A stretch of DNA of 64,000 bases, taken from NCBI RefSeq assembly GCF_945957355.1, contig NZ_CAMFKM010000009.1, forward strand, positions 164,490 through 228,489, written 5' to 3'. How positions within the stretch are numbered: position 1 is the stretch's first letter; every line of letters begins with the position of its first letter. The translations under genes were made by a program, and so were the position numbers. Of this stretch, positions 9,219 to 18,479 are shown in pieces. Under the pieces are notes generated by a model, which ran no database searches, was not told the DNA's origin, and worked only from the letters and a program-made list of their open reading frames with translations. The stretch is from an uncultured Reyranella sp. Lineage in GTDB: Bacteria > Pseudomonadota > Alphaproteobacteria > Reyranellales > Reyranellaceae.

Positions 9219-10193
9219 ATGCAACGTAGAACATTCGTGACTACGGGCGCGGCGGCATTGGTGGGATCGCTGGCCGGCTGGCCGGCCCTTGCGCAGAAGA
9301 TCAGCGGCGACGTGCGCTTTCTCTGCGGCTTCGCGCCAGGCGGCACGGCCGACCTTCTGTGCCGGATCGTGGCCGAGGCCGTGACCTCTGAAGTCGGACA
9401 GAAGGTGATCGTCGATACCAAGACCGGCGCCAGCGGCTTCATCGCCAACGAGATCGTCGCCAACGCCCCGCCGGACGGCCGCACGATCGGCCTCGCCGCT
9501 ATGGCGGCCCTGTGCGTTTCGCCGGTGATGCCGGGGCAGAAGCTGCCGATCAACGTCGACACCGACCTGACGCCGATCGCCAACATCGCCGGTGTCACCA
9601 ACATGCTGGTGGTCGGCAAGCACATGAAGTATCGCACGGTTCCGGAGATCATCGATTTTGCGAAGAAGAACCCGGGCAAGCTCACCTATGCTTCGGCGGG
9701 CAACGGGACGTCGCAGCATCTCGCTGCCGAACTCTTCAAGAAGATGGCCGGCATCAACATCCTGCACGTGCCCTATCGTGGCGGCGCGCCCGCCATCCAG
9801 GACATGATCTCGGGCAATTGCGACATGATGTTCGGCAACATGCCGGAGTTCCTGGGCCAGATTAACGGCGGGGGATTGATCCCGGTCGCCTTCGGTTCGC
9901 CCAAGCCCTCGCCGCTCTTCCCCAACCTGCCGCTGATCTCGAAGTTCCTGCCGGGCTTCCAGGTGGTGAACTGGTTCGGCGTCTTCGGCTCCAAGGGCCT
10001 GCCGGCCGACCTGGTCGACTTCTGGAACAAGGCGCTCCGGGCCGCCGTCGCCAAGCCGGACGTCCAGAAGCGCTTCGCCGAGAGCGGCATGGATACGATC
10101 ATCGGGTCGCCGGCCGAGTTCAAGGCGACCATCATGGCCGATCGCAAGAAGTGGGAAGAGGTCATCAAGGGCGCTGGCATCCGCGCCGACTGA
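9219..10193 (+). CDS. Bug-family tripartite tricarboxylate transporter substrate-binding protein
   Basis: A 324-residue Bug/TctC-type periplasmic binding protein with a twin-arginine signal (MQRRTFVTTG...) cleaved after ALAQ near residue 25. The pattern VRFLCGFAPGGTADLLCR and the conserved HVPYRGGAPAI are visible. A purine-rich ribosome-binding site (AGGGAGGA) precedes the ATG. It is followed after only two bases by an alpha/beta hydrolase, so uptake and hydrolysis or processing of one ligand is a reasonable inference. No membrane subunits are nearby. Confidence 0.92.
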   Translation: MQRRTFVTTGAAALVGSLAGWPALAQKISGDVRFLCGFAPGGTADLLCRIVAEAVTSEVGQKVIVDTKTGASGFIANEIVANAPPDGRTIGLAAMAALCVSPVMPGQKLPINVDTDLTPIANIAGVTNMLVVGKHMKYRTVPEIIDFAKKNPGKLTYASAGNGTSQHLAAELFKKMAGINILHVPYRGGAPAIQDMISGNCDMMFGNMPEFLGQINGGGLIPVAFGSPKPSPLFPNLPLISKFLPGFQVVNWFGVFGSKGLPADLVDFWNKALRAAVAKPDVQKRFAESGMDTIIGSPAEFKATIMADRKKWEEVIKGAGIRAD

Positions 10194-10195
10194 CG

Positions 10196-11005
10196 ATGCC
10201 TCTCGCCGCCACTCCACACGGCGCCCTTCACTACGACGTCGAGGATGTCGTGGCGCCGTGGCAGCGGCCGCGCCTGCCGATCCTGTTCCATCACGGGATC
10301 GGCGCCAGTGCCGGAATCTGGGCCGGGTGGCGGCCGGCGCTGGCCGATGCCTACCGGCTCGTCACCTTCGACATGCGTGGCTACGGTCGCTCGACGATCC
10401 CGGCGGAAGATTTCAAATGGTCCCTCGACCTGCTGGTCGACGACCTGTTTGCCGTGGCCGATGCCGCCGGCGCTGCGCGCTTTCATCTGGCTGGCGAATC
10501 GATCGGCGGGACGGTGGCGTTGGCGGCGGCGCTCGCCCGGCCGGAGCGGATCGCGTCGCTCACCGTCAGCAACGGCGCCCATCTCGGGGCTTCGATCCAG
10601 AGGGTTGAGGCGTGGCGGCGCCAGCTCGACGAAGGCGGCTCGAAGGGCTGGTCGGATGCCTTCCTGCGCGACCGCTTCCATGACGGCGCGCTGCCGGCCG
10701 AGCAGCTGGCCTGGTTCGCGGCCGAACAGGAGAGGTGGCAGCGGGCCTCGATCCTGAACGCACTCGGCGTTCTCATCGGGACTGATCTGACGCCGCGGCT
10801 GCCTGACGTGAAATGCCCGACCCTCCTGCTGCACCCCGACGGCAGCCCGTTCATCCCGGTCGGCGTTGTGGCCGAGTTGCTGGAGGGCCTGCCAGATGCC
10901 GAGTTGAATGTCTTTGGCCATTCACGTCATGGCCTGCCATTCTCGCACGCTGTGCAATGCTCCCGCGTATTTCGGTCTTTTCTCGACTCCCGCAGGGTGG
11001 ACTGA
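10196..11005 (+). CDS. Alpha/beta-fold hydrolase (3-oxoadipate enol-lactonase-like)
   Basis: A 269-residue alpha/beta hydrolase. The oxyanion-hole motif HHGIGASAG lies near residue 32, the nucleophile elbow is GESIGG near residue 99, and a C-terminal histidine in SRHGLPF completes the triad. The pattern resembles PcaD-type lactonases and general carboxylesterases. The start is set two bases after the Bug stop codon, so the pair is translationally linked. It is not part of a recognisable protocatechuate cluster here, so the true substrate is open. Confidence 0.85.
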   Translation: MPLAATPHGALHYDVEDVVAPWQRPRLPILFHHGIGASAGIWAGWRPALADAYRLVTFDMRGYGRSTIPAEDFKWSLDLLVDDLFAVADAAGAARFHLAGESIGGTVALAAALARPERIASLTVSNGAHLGASIQRVEAWRRQLDEGGSKGWSDAFLRDRFHDGALPAEQLAWFAAEQERWQRASILNALGVLIGTDLTPRLPDVKCPTLLLHPDGSPFIPVGVVAELLEGLPDAELNVFGHSRHGLPFSHAVQCSRVFRSFLDSRRVD

Positions 11006-11044
11006 TAAGCAAGTTGTCAGACAACTAAGAAGGACGAGGGAACC

Positions 11045-12412
11045 ATGAGACGGATTCTGGCCGGCGCCGCGGCGCTCGCGATCGCCTTTTCGGCGGCCCC
11101 GGGCTTTGCCCAGGAGAAGCTCAACGTCTGGTGGGTGAAGGGCTTCTACAAGTCCGAGGACGATGCGCTGTTCGCCGCGATCAAGAAGTTCGAGGCCAAG
11201 ACCGGCGTGAAGGTCGACCTGTCGCAATATGCCGTGCAGGACATGATTCCCAAGACGGTGGCCGCCCTCGATTCCGGTTCGCCACCCGACATCGCCTATT
11301 CCGACACCTATGACGTGCAGGTCGCGGGCAAGTGGGCTTACGACGGCAAGCTCGAGGACATCTCCGACGTCATCGAGCCGATGAAGGACCGGTTCGCACC
11401 GGTCACCATCGAGACGGCCTATCTCTACAACGACAAGGCCAAGAAGAAGGCCTTTTACGGCTTCGTCCTGAAGCAGCAGACACTGCACATCCAGTACTGG
11501 AAGGACATGCTGGCGACGGCCGGCTTCAAGGAGAACGACATTCCCGGTACCTGGAAGGAATACTGGTCCTTCTGGTGCAACAAGGTTCAGCCGGCCTATC
11601 GCAAGGCCACCAGCAGCCGCGTCTACGGCATCGGCAATCCGATGGGCGTCGAATCGACCGACTCCTTCCAGTCGTTCCTGAGCTGGGTCGATGCCTACAA
11701 CGTCAAGCTGGTCGACGATTCCGGCAAACTGCTGGTCGACGATCCGAAGGTACGTGAAGGCCTGATCGCCGCGCTGCGCGACTACACCGACATCTACACC
11801 AAGGGCTGCACGCCGCCCTCGTCGACGACCTGGAAGGATCCCGACAACAACGTCGCCTTCCACAATCGCACGACGATCATGACGCACAACTACACGATCT
11901 CGATCGCGGCCAAGTGGCTGGACGACGCCAACAACGAGCAGCTCACGCCCGAGCAGCGCGCCGCCGGCCGCAAGGCCTATGACGACCTGATCGCGACGGC
12001 CGGCTTTCCCAAGAAGCCCGACGGCACGGCGATGGTCTATCGCACGGCGGTGAAGGTCGGCGTCATCTTCCAGGATTCCAAGAACAAGCCGCGCGCGCGG
12101 GAGTTCCTGAAGTTCCTGCTCGAGGAGGAGAATCTCCGCCCCTATGTCGAGGGTGCGCTCGGCCGCTGGTTTCCGGTAACCAAGGCCAGCCAGGAGAGCC
12201 CGTTCTGGCAGGCCGACAAGCATCGCAAGGCGGTGTACGACCAGTTCAAGGCGGGCACGCTGCCGTTCGAGTTCACCAAGAACTACAAGTTCACCATCCT
12301 CAACAACGAGAATGTGTGGGCCAAGGCGATGAACCGCGTGGTGAGCGAAAAGGTCTCCGTCGAGAAGGCGGTGGACGAGCTGATCGCCCGCATCAAGGAA
12401 GTCGCCAAGTAA
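11045..12412 (+). CDS. Sugar-type ABC transporter extracellular substrate-binding protein
   Basis: A 455-residue periplasmic binding protein of the family 1 (MalE/UgpB-like) type. A Sec signal ends at GFAQ near residue 22, followed by LNVWWVKGFY and the helical segment AIKKFEAKTGVKVDLS typical of this family. It captures a sugar, polyol or related solute for the two permeases that follow. The Shine-Dalgarno is AAGGACGAGGGA. Spacing of 21 bases to the first permease indicates an operon. Ligand not predictable. Confidence 0.9.
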   Translation: MRRILAGAAALAIAFSAAPGFAQEKLNVWWVKGFYKSEDDALFAAIKKFEAKTGVKVDLSQYAVQDMIPKTVAALDSGSPPDIAYSDTYDVQVAGKWAYDGKLEDISDVIEPMKDRFAPVTIETAYLYNDKAKKKAFYGFVLKQQTLHIQYWKDMLATAGFKENDIPGTWKEYWSFWCNKVQPAYRKATSSRVYGIGNPMGVESTDSFQSFLSWVDAYNVKLVDDSGKLLVDDPKVREGLIAALRDYTDIYTKGCTPPSSTTWKDPDNNVAFHNRTTIMTHNYTISIAAKWLDDANNEQLTPEQRAAGRKAYDDLIATAGFPKKPDGTAMVYRTAVKVGVIFQDSKNKPRAREFLKFLLEEENLRPYVEGALGRWFPVTKASQESPFWQADKHRKAVYDQFKAGTLPFEFTKNYKFTILNNENVWAKAMNRVVSEKVSVEKAVDELIARIKEVAK

Positions 12413-12433
12413 CCTGCTTCCCAGAGTTCGCGT

Positions 12434-13312
12434 ATGACGGCGACTACGATCGATACGGCGGTCCGCCGGGAGAAATCCCGGTGGGCAGGCTTTGGCCTGT
12501 CGGAGCGGCAGGCCTGGAGCCTGCTGTTCGTCGCGCCCTATGTTGCGATCTTCGTCGGCTTCGTGCTGTTCCCGGTCGGCTACAGCTTCTGGCTGGCGCG
12601 CAGCCCGCAGCTCTATATCGAACTGGCGGCCGATCCGATCTTCCTGCGGACGGTCGTCAACACCTTCGTGTTCCTGGTCGTCGCCATCAACGTGAAGATG
12701 GCGCTGGCACTCTTCCTGTCCGGCTTCTTCCTGCAGAAGCGCTGGTGGGTGAAGGTCCTTGCCGTCCTGTTCGTGTTGCCCTGGGCGGTGCCGTCGATCC
12801 CGACCATCCTGTCGGTGCGATTCATGCTCAATCCTGAGTGGGGCGTGATCAACCAGCTCATCTTCAGTCTGACCGCCGAAGATGGGCCGAACTGGCTGAA
12901 CGATCCGGCGCTGGCGCTGACCTTCTCCATGCTGGTGCACATCTGGAAGTCGTTGCCCTTCTGGACTCTGATCCTGTTGGCCGGCCGGTTGGGCATCCCG
13001 GGCGAGCTCTACGAGGCCGCATCGGTCGACGGGGCGGGAGCCTGGCACCGCTTCCGCTACATTACCTGGCCGTCGATGAGCACGCTCTACGTCACCTGCA
13101 CCCTGCTCTCGATGATCTTCACCGTGGGCGACTTCAACAGCGTGTATCTGCTCACCGGCGGTGGGCCGGCAGACCTCACCCATGTTCTGGCGACGCTCGG
13201 TATCCGCTACCTGCGCCTCGACCAGGTCGGCCTCGCCATGGCATCGATCGTCTGCGCGCTGCCGCTGATCCTGCCCCTCGTCTACTTCATGATGAAGCGA
13301 CTCTCGCGATGA
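12434..13312 (+). CDS. Sugar-type ABC transporter permease (MalF/UgpA-like)
   Basis: A 292-residue inner-membrane permease with about six membrane segments. The cytoplasmic EAA loop that docks on the ATPase is visible as LYEAASVDGAGAWHRFRYI, roughly residues 190-210. It pairs with the permease downstream, which it overlaps by four bases (ATGA). Together they would form the translocation channel for the solute bound by the preceding protein. Confidence 0.92.
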   Translation: MTATTIDTAVRREKSRWAGFGLSERQAWSLLFVAPYVAIFVGFVLFPVGYSFWLARSPQLYIELAADPIFLRTVVNTFVFLVVAINVKMALALFLSGFFLQKRWWVKVLAVLFVLPWAVPSIPTILSVRFMLNPEWGVINQLIFSLTAEDGPNWLNDPALALTFSMLVHIWKSLPFWTLILLAGRLGIPGELYEAASVDGAGAWHRFRYITWPSMSTLYVTCTLLSMIFTVGDFNSVYLLTGGGPADLTHVLATLGIRYLRLDQVGLAMASIVCALPLILPLVYFMMKRLSR

Positions 13313-14163
13313 GCCCGCGCCGGCTGCTCAAGAATATCGGCTTCGAGGCCGGGCTGCTGCTGATCGGCATCCCGGTGCTGCTGTGGACGCTGATCCCGAT
13401 CTACCACATGTTCCTGTTCGCGATTTCGCCCAAGGACGCGGCCTTCTCGGGGCAGCTCTGGCCGACCCATCCGACCCTGCGGAATTTCGAGACGGTGCTT
13501 TCCCAGAAGCACCATTTCCTCAATCATTTCTGGCTGCAGATGTTCAACTCGCTGGTCATCTCGGTCGGCACGGCGGCGATCACGCTGTTCGTGGCGACCG
13601 CGGCGGCCTTCGCGATCAGCCGGCTGCGCATGAAGGGGGGCCGCATGGTGATGAACCTGGCCCTGCTCACCTATTTCATCCCGGCCGCGTTCCTCGCCGT
13701 GCCCATGTACAAGACCATGGGCATGTACGGGTTGCTGAACAACGACTGGGCACTCGTTCTGGCCATGGCGACCATCGCTTCGCCGTACGCAATCTGGATC
13801 CTGCGCCAGGCGTCGGACAAGCTGCCGGTCGAACTCGACGAGGCGGCAATGATCGACGGCGCCTCGCCGTTCCAGCTCTTCCGCATGATCTACCTGCCGC
13901 TGATGGTGCCGTCGCTGATCGCCGTCGGCACCTATGCGCTGCTGCTGGCGTGGAACGAATATCTCTATGCGTTCCTGCTGCTCTCCAAGAACACGGCCAT
14001 CACCCTGCCGGTGGCGCTGGGCAACTTCCTCTCGGCTGACGATTCGCCGTGGGAACTGCTGATGACGGCGGGCTTTCTCTACGCGCTGCCGCCGGCGGCG
14101 ATCTACTACGCCTTCCGCCGCTACATGTCGTCGGGCCTGACGGCCGGCGCGGTGAAGGGATGA
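13309..14163 (+). CDS. Sugar-type ABC transporter permease (MalG/UgpE-like)
   Basis: A 284-residue permease with about six membrane spans and the EAA loop LDEAAMIDGASPFQLFR near residue 180. The ATG overlaps the stop of the first permease (ATGA), indicating translational coupling. No ATP-binding subunit follows: the next genes are MFS carriers on the opposite strand. The importer must therefore borrow an ATPase encoded elsewhere (an MsmX/UgpC-type shared subunit), or the ATPase gene has been lost. Confidence 0.92.
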   Translation: MSPRRLLKNIGFEAGLLLIGIPVLLWTLIPIYHMFLFAISPKDAAFSGQLWPTHPTLRNFETVLSQKHHFLNHFWLQMFNSLVISVGTAAITLFVATAAAFAISRLRMKGGRMVMNLALLTYFIPAAFLAVPMYKTMGMYGLLNNDWALVLAMATIASPYAIWILRQASDKLPVELDEAAMIDGASPFQLFRMIYLPLMVPSLIAVGTYALLLAWNEYLYAFLLLSKNTAITLPVALGNFLSADDSPWELLMTAGFLYALPPAAIYYAFRRYMSSGLTAGAVKG

Positions 14164-14328
14164 CATCGTGCCCTGAGGTCGAGCGCCTCACGTGGGGACG
14201 GAGGCGCATGCCGTCGAGCCTGGTCGGGATCGAACAGTGATCGACAGCGCGATCGACGATGGAAGCCGCCGGACTCGCGCAGCGGCCACGGCGTCATCGT
14301 CAAGCGCGAGCAGCTGTTTCGATCGGGC

Positions 14329-15621
14329 TCAGGCGCGGGCGGGCTGAAGGGGAACGCCCGAGACGGCATGCGCGGCCAGCCGCTTGCGATCCTTTTCGGG
14401 GCGGATGAAGAGCAGGCCGACGAAGCCGCCGACGAGCAGCAGTCCGCCGAGAATGACATAGCCCTGTTCGTATCCGGCAAGGGGTGTCGCGGCATTCTGG
14501 ATCATGGATCCCATGATCTTGGGCGCGAGAATACCGGCGAAGGTCACGACCGAGTTGGTGATGGCCAGCATCGCGGCGCGCTGCGGGTGCGGGGTGAGCT
14601 CGCTGATGATCATCGGCAGGACCACGTAGATCGTGCTGCCGATGGCGGAGCCAAACACCAGGAAGGCGATCTTGAGAGCGTCCGTCGGCATGGCGCCGAC
14701 GAATGGGAGCGCGCACCCGCCGGCGACGATCGCCATGCACGGCAGCACGCCGCGACAGATGCGACTGGAGACACCCTTCTTCTTCAGGCGCTGTGAGATG
14801 TAGCCGCCGCTCAGAACGACCAAGGCACCGAAGACCCATGGCAGCACGGTGAGGTTGCCGCCGAGCTTCTGGCTGAAGCCGAGGCCCGCGACCAGGTACG
14901 ACGTGAACCAGGTGAGGCCCAGCGCCAGACCCCAGTAGCTGGCGAAGCCCGCGGCGCAGACGGCGAGGATGGTGGGACAGGTGAGGAGGTAGCGATAGGG
15001 CACGCGCTCGTTGCCGTCGCCGGTGCTGACCGGCCGGTCGACCAGGGTGCCTTCGCGACCGAAGACCAGCCACAGCACGGTCCAGACAAGGCCGGCGATG
15101 CCGAGTGCCCCGAAAGCCCAGTGCCAGGAGTAGGTCCCGATGATCCAGTTGAGCAGGGGGACGGCGATGATGACGCCGAAGGCGGATCCCTGGGCGATGA
15201 CGGCGGTTGGCAATCCGCGCAGGGAGTCCGGAAACCACTTGTAGATGGCGTGGGTCGCCACCGGGCCGGCCGGGCCTTCGCCGGCGCCCAGGATGACGCG
15301 GCACACGATCAGCGTCTCAAGGCTCACCATGCCCAGCATCGGAAACTGCACCAACGACCAGATGATCGCCATGACCAGCAGCGTGTGCTTGGTCTGTACG
15401 CGGTTGGAGATGAAGCCGACGACGATCGCCGAGACCGCGAACAGCAGGAAGAACGCCGAGCCGATATCACCGAACTGCTCGGGCGTCAGGCCGAGGTCAC
15501 GGGTGAGGGGGACGGCCGCCAGTCCGACGACGACCTTGTCGGCGAAGTTGATCAGCATGAAGAGGAAGAGCAGGGCGGTCATGCCCCAGGCCCCCTTGAG
15601 GGGCCGGTCCTGGACGGTCAC
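14329..15621 (-). CDS. MFS transporter (anion:cation symporter-like)
   Basis: A 430-residue major facilitator with twelve predicted membrane segments, resembling the ACS/AAHS groups that carry organic anions such as aromatic acids or sugar acids. It initiates at GTG (MTVQDRPLKGAWG) with AGGAG about ten bases upstream. It is a close paralogue of the next gene: both start VQDRPLKGAWG and share long stretches such as HAIYKWFPDS/HALYKWFPDS. The duplicate lies 65 bases upstream on the same strand, so the two probably share a transcript. Confidence 0.9.
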   Translation of the reverse strand: MTVQDRPLKGAWGMTALLFLFMLINFADKVVVGLAAVPLTRDLGLTPEQFGDIGSAFFLLFAVSAIVVGFISNRVQTKHTLLVMAIIWSLVQFPMLGMVSLETLIVCRVILGAGEGPAGPVATHAIYKWFPDSLRGLPTAVIAQGSAFGVIIAVPLLNWIIGTYSWHWAFGALGIAGLVWTVLWLVFGREGTLVDRPVSTGDGNERVPYRYLLTCPTILAVCAAGFASYWGLALGLTWFTSYLVAGLGFSQKLGGNLTVLPWVFGALVVLSGGYISQRLKKKGVSSRICRGVLPCMAIVAGGCALPFVGAMPTDALKIAFLVFGSAIGSTIYVVLPMIISELTPHPQRAAMLAITNSVVTFAGILAPKIMGSMIQNAATPLAGYEQGYVILGGLLLVGGFVGLLFIRPEKDRKRLAAHAVSGVPLQPARA

Positions 15622-15686
15622 TTGGGTGTTTCTCCTCGGCGTCCTGTTGACCGGACGCGCGTTCCCATCTGACGGAGACGCCGCCG

Positions 15687-16982
15687 CTACGTCAAGGAAT
15701 GACGGGACCTTTCGCGGTTCGCGACGCGCGCCGCCAATCTCTTGCGATCGACTTCAGGGCGAATGAAGAGCAGGCCGATGAGGCCGCTCACCAAAAGGAG
15801 GCCACCCAGGATGGTGAAGCCGTCGTCGTAGCCGGCGAGGCGCGTCGACGCGTCCTGAACGACGACTCCCATCGCGAAGGGCGCGACGACACCGCCCAGG
15901 GTCATGACCGAATTCACGATGGCCAGCATGGCGGCGCGTTGCGATTGTGGGGTCAGCTCGCTTACGACCAGGGGCACGACGACGAAGATCGTGCTGCCGA
16001 TTGCGGTACCGGCGACCAGGATCGCAAGCTTGAGGTCGGGCACGGGCGTAAGACCGATGAACGGCAGGATGCAGCCGCCGGCCATGACGGCGACCGACGC
16101 GAGAGCGCCGCGGGAAACCCGGCTCGAGACGCCGCTTCCCTTCAGCCGCTGTGAGAGCCAGCCACCGGCGAGCACGACCACCAGGCCGGCGATCCAGGGC
16201 AGGACGCTGAGATTGCCGCCGAGCGTCTGGCTGAAGCCCAACCCGTCGACGAGGTAGGGGGTGAACCAGGTGAGACCGAGCGCCAGTCCCCAGTAGCTGG
16301 CGAAACCCGTGCAGCAGGCCGCCAGGATGGTGGGGCAGGTGAGGAGGTCGCGGTATGGGACGCGGACCTCGCCGTCGACATGGGTCGCCACCGGAGGGTC
16401 GACCAGCGTGCCTTCGCGGCCGAAGAAGAACCACAGGAGGCTCCACAACAGGCCTGCAATGCCGATCGCGCCGAAGGCCCAGTGCCAGGAATGGTGGACG
16501 ATGATCCAGTTGAGCGCCGGCACCGCCACGACGACGCCGATTGCCGAGCCCTGCGCCACCACCGCCGTGGGGACGGCGCGCAGCGAATCGGGAAACCACT
16601 TGTAGAGCGCATGCGTGGCCACCGGGCCGGCCGGCCCCTCGGCGGCGCCGAGCAGGACCCGGCAGGCGATCAGCACCTCGAAGCTCACCAGGCCCAGCAT
16701 CGGAAACTGCAGCAACGACCAGAAGATCGCCATGGCGAGCAGCGCGTTTCGCGCCGGGATGCGATTGGCGGCGAAGCCGACCAGGATGGCGGAGAAGGGG
16801 AAGAGGAAGAAGAACGCCGAGCCGATCAGCCCGAACTGCTCCGGGGTGATCTTGAGGTCCTCCATGATCGGCTTGGCGGCGAGGCCGACCACCATCTTGT
16901 CGGCGAAGTTCACGAGCATGAAGAGGAAGATGAGAGCAGTGATTCCCCAGGCCCCCTTGAGGGGCCGATCCTGAACGGCCAC
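15687..16982 (-). CDS. MFS transporter, tandem paralogue of the previous gene
   Basis: A 431-residue MFS carrier, co-linear and highly similar to the neighbour at 14329. An upstream ATG (17078) would add 32 residues, but I choose GTG at 16982 because it aligns with the start of the paralogue and has GGGGAG eight bases upstream. Twelve membrane spans are expected. The substrate is unknown, probably an organic acid as for the paralogue. The pair reads as a tandem duplication whose copies have since diverged. Confidence 0.88.
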   Translation of the reverse strand: MAVQDRPLKGAWGITALIFLFMLVNFADKMVVGLAAKPIMEDLKITPEQFGLIGSAFFFLFPFSAILVGFAANRIPARNALLAMAIFWSLLQFPMLGLVSFEVLIACRVLLGAAEGPAGPVATHALYKWFPDSLRAVPTAVVAQGSAIGVVVAVPALNWIIVHHSWHWAFGAIGIAGLLWSLLWFFFGREGTLVDPPVATHVDGEVRVPYRDLLTCPTILAACCTGFASYWGLALGLTWFTPYLVDGLGFSQTLGGNLSVLPWIAGLVVVLAGGWLSQRLKGSGVSSRVSRGALASVAVMAGGCILPFIGLTPVPDLKLAILVAGTAIGSTIFVVVPLVVSELTPQSQRAAMLAIVNSVMTLGGVVAPFAMGVVVQDASTRLAGYDDGFTILGGLLLVSGLIGLLFIRPEVDRKRLAARVANRERSRHSLT

Positions 16983-17079
16983 GCGACGCTTCTCCCCTTG
17001 CTCCTCGTGCGCATCAGATGGGATGCGCTGTGGGACGTCAAGGAATGGCAGTTCGAGAAACCTCGTCCCGTCGGGCATG

Positions 17080-17107
17080 AAAAAAGGGGCGCCGAAGGCG
17101 CCCCTTT
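17080..17107 (-). terminator. Rho-independent terminator of the livK-like gene
   Basis: On the minus strand an 11-bp stem (AAAGGGGCGCC / GGCGCCCCTTT) with a TTC loop runs directly into a T tract. It lies 22 bases beyond the stop codon of the binding-protein gene (17130) and separates that transcript from the MFS pair. Confidence 0.92.
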
Positions 17108-17129
17108 CACTTCTACGATCCGCTGAGGA

Positions 17130-18356
17130 TCAGTTCTTCACGAACGGGCACTTGCCGTCCTTCATCGGACGATAGGCCTCGGCGCCCGGCACCGTGGCGA
17201 TCAGCTTGTAGATGTCGTCCTTGCTCTTCGACTCCGCCGGCGTCTTGACCTGGAAGAGGTACATGTCGCGCTCCAGGCGGCCGTCTTCGCGCAGCTTGCC
17301 GTTCTTGGTCATGACGTCGTTGACGGGAAGCTCCCGCATCTTGGCCATCACCGCCTTCGGCTCGTCGGTGCCGGCCGCCTGAACGGCCTTGAGGTAGTGC
17401 AGGGTCGAGCTGTAGACGCCGACCGTCAGCATGCTGGGGATCTTGTCCTTCTTGGCGCGGAAGCGCTTGGTCCAGGCCCGGGTTTCGTCGTTGAGGTCCC
17501 AGTAGAACGCCTCCGTGAGCACCAGGCCCTGCGCCACCGGCAGGGTGAGGGCGGCCACGTCGGTCGAGAAGACCAGCAGACCGGCGAGGCGCTGGCCGGC
17601 CTTGGTGATGCCGAACTCACCGGCCTGCTTGATCGAGTTGATCGTGTCCTGGCCGGCATTGGCGAGGCCGATGACCTTGGCCTTCGAAGCCTGGGCCTGC
17701 AGGAGGAACGACGAGAAGTCCTGCGTGCTGAGCGGATGCTTGACGCCGCCCAGGACCTTGCCGCCGGCCGCCGTCACGACTGCCGTCACGTCGCGCTCGA
17801 GCGCATGGCCGAAGGCATAGTCGGCGGTGAGGAAGTACCAGGAGTCGCCGCCATCCTTCACGACCGCGCCGCCGGTCACCTTCGCCAGCGCATAGGTGTC
17901 GTACACCCAGTGCGCACCCGTCTCGGAGCAGGCCGGGCCGGTCAGGTCGGCCGACGCCGCACCGGTGTTGATGTCGATCATGCCCTTTTCCTGGGCGATC
18001 TTGCGGACGGCGAGCGCCACCGAGGAGGTGCCGATGCCGGTGATCATCTTCACGCCATCGACATCGTACCACTTGCGGGCGATCGCCGCGCCGACGTCGG
18101 GCTTGGTCTGGTGGTCGGCCTGCAGGATCTCGATCGGACGACCGAGGACCTTCCCGCCGAAATCGTCGATCGCCATCTGCATGGCCTCGACCTCACCCTG
18201 GGTGAGATCGCCATACACGCCGGAGAAGCCTTCCATGACGCCGATCTTCAGCGGCTGAGGGGCCTGGGCCTGGGCGTAGGCGGCCACGCCGACGACGGCG
18301 AGACCGGCGACGGCCGCGGCCGCTCCGGCACGCCGGATGCTGGTTGTAAACTTCAC
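17130..18356 (-). CDS. Branched-chain-amino-acid-type ABC transporter substrate-binding protein (LivK-like)
   Basis: A 408-residue periplasmic binding protein of the Leu/Ile/Val (peripla_BP_6) family. The Sec signal ends around AYAQAQA near residue 31, followed by PLKIGVMEGFSGVYGD. These HAAT proteins bind amino acids, amides, aromatic acids or other carboxylates. The gene is divergent from livG-livF-livH-livM with a 123-base shared regulatory gap and has its own terminator. It is very likely the binding subunit of that importer, although ligand identity is open. Confidence 0.92.
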   Translation of the reverse strand: MKFTTSIRRAGAAAAVAGLAVVGVAAYAQAQAPQPLKIGVMEGFSGVYGDLTQGEVEAMQMAIDDFGGKVLGRPIEILQADHQTKPDVGAAIARKWYDVDGVKMITGIGTSSVALAVRKIAQEKGMIDINTGAASADLTGPACSETGAHWVYDTYALAKVTGGAVVKDGGDSWYFLTADYAFGHALERDVTAVVTAAGGKVLGGVKHPLSTQDFSSFLLQAQASKAKVIGLANAGQDTINSIKQAGEFGITKAGQRLAGLLVFSTDVAALTLPVAQGLVLTEAFYWDLNDETRAWTKRFRAKKDKIPSMLTVGVYSSTLHYLKAVQAAGTDEPKAVMAKMRELPVNDVMTKNGKLREDGRLERDMYLFQVKTPAESKSKDDIYKLIATVPGAEAYRPMKDGKCPFVKN

Positions 18357-18479
18357 GATTTTAATCCTCCCAATGTTTTCCCCGTTTCTAGTGGCCGAAA
18401 TCTAGCCGCGGGCCGGGCGCGACGCCAGTGCTGGACAGCGACGCAAAGCTTCGATTAATTCGCGAGACAGGGAGAGCCG

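Noticed and set aside
10922..13183. A 753-codon minus-strand open frame across the ABC importer genes
   Set aside because: Antisense to binding-protein and permease genes with clear motifs; the product has no recognisable domains.
17013..17078. ATG start at 17078 for the second MFS carrier
   Set aside because: The extra residues are not present in the paralogue; GTG at 16982 has a better ribosome-binding site and aligns with it.
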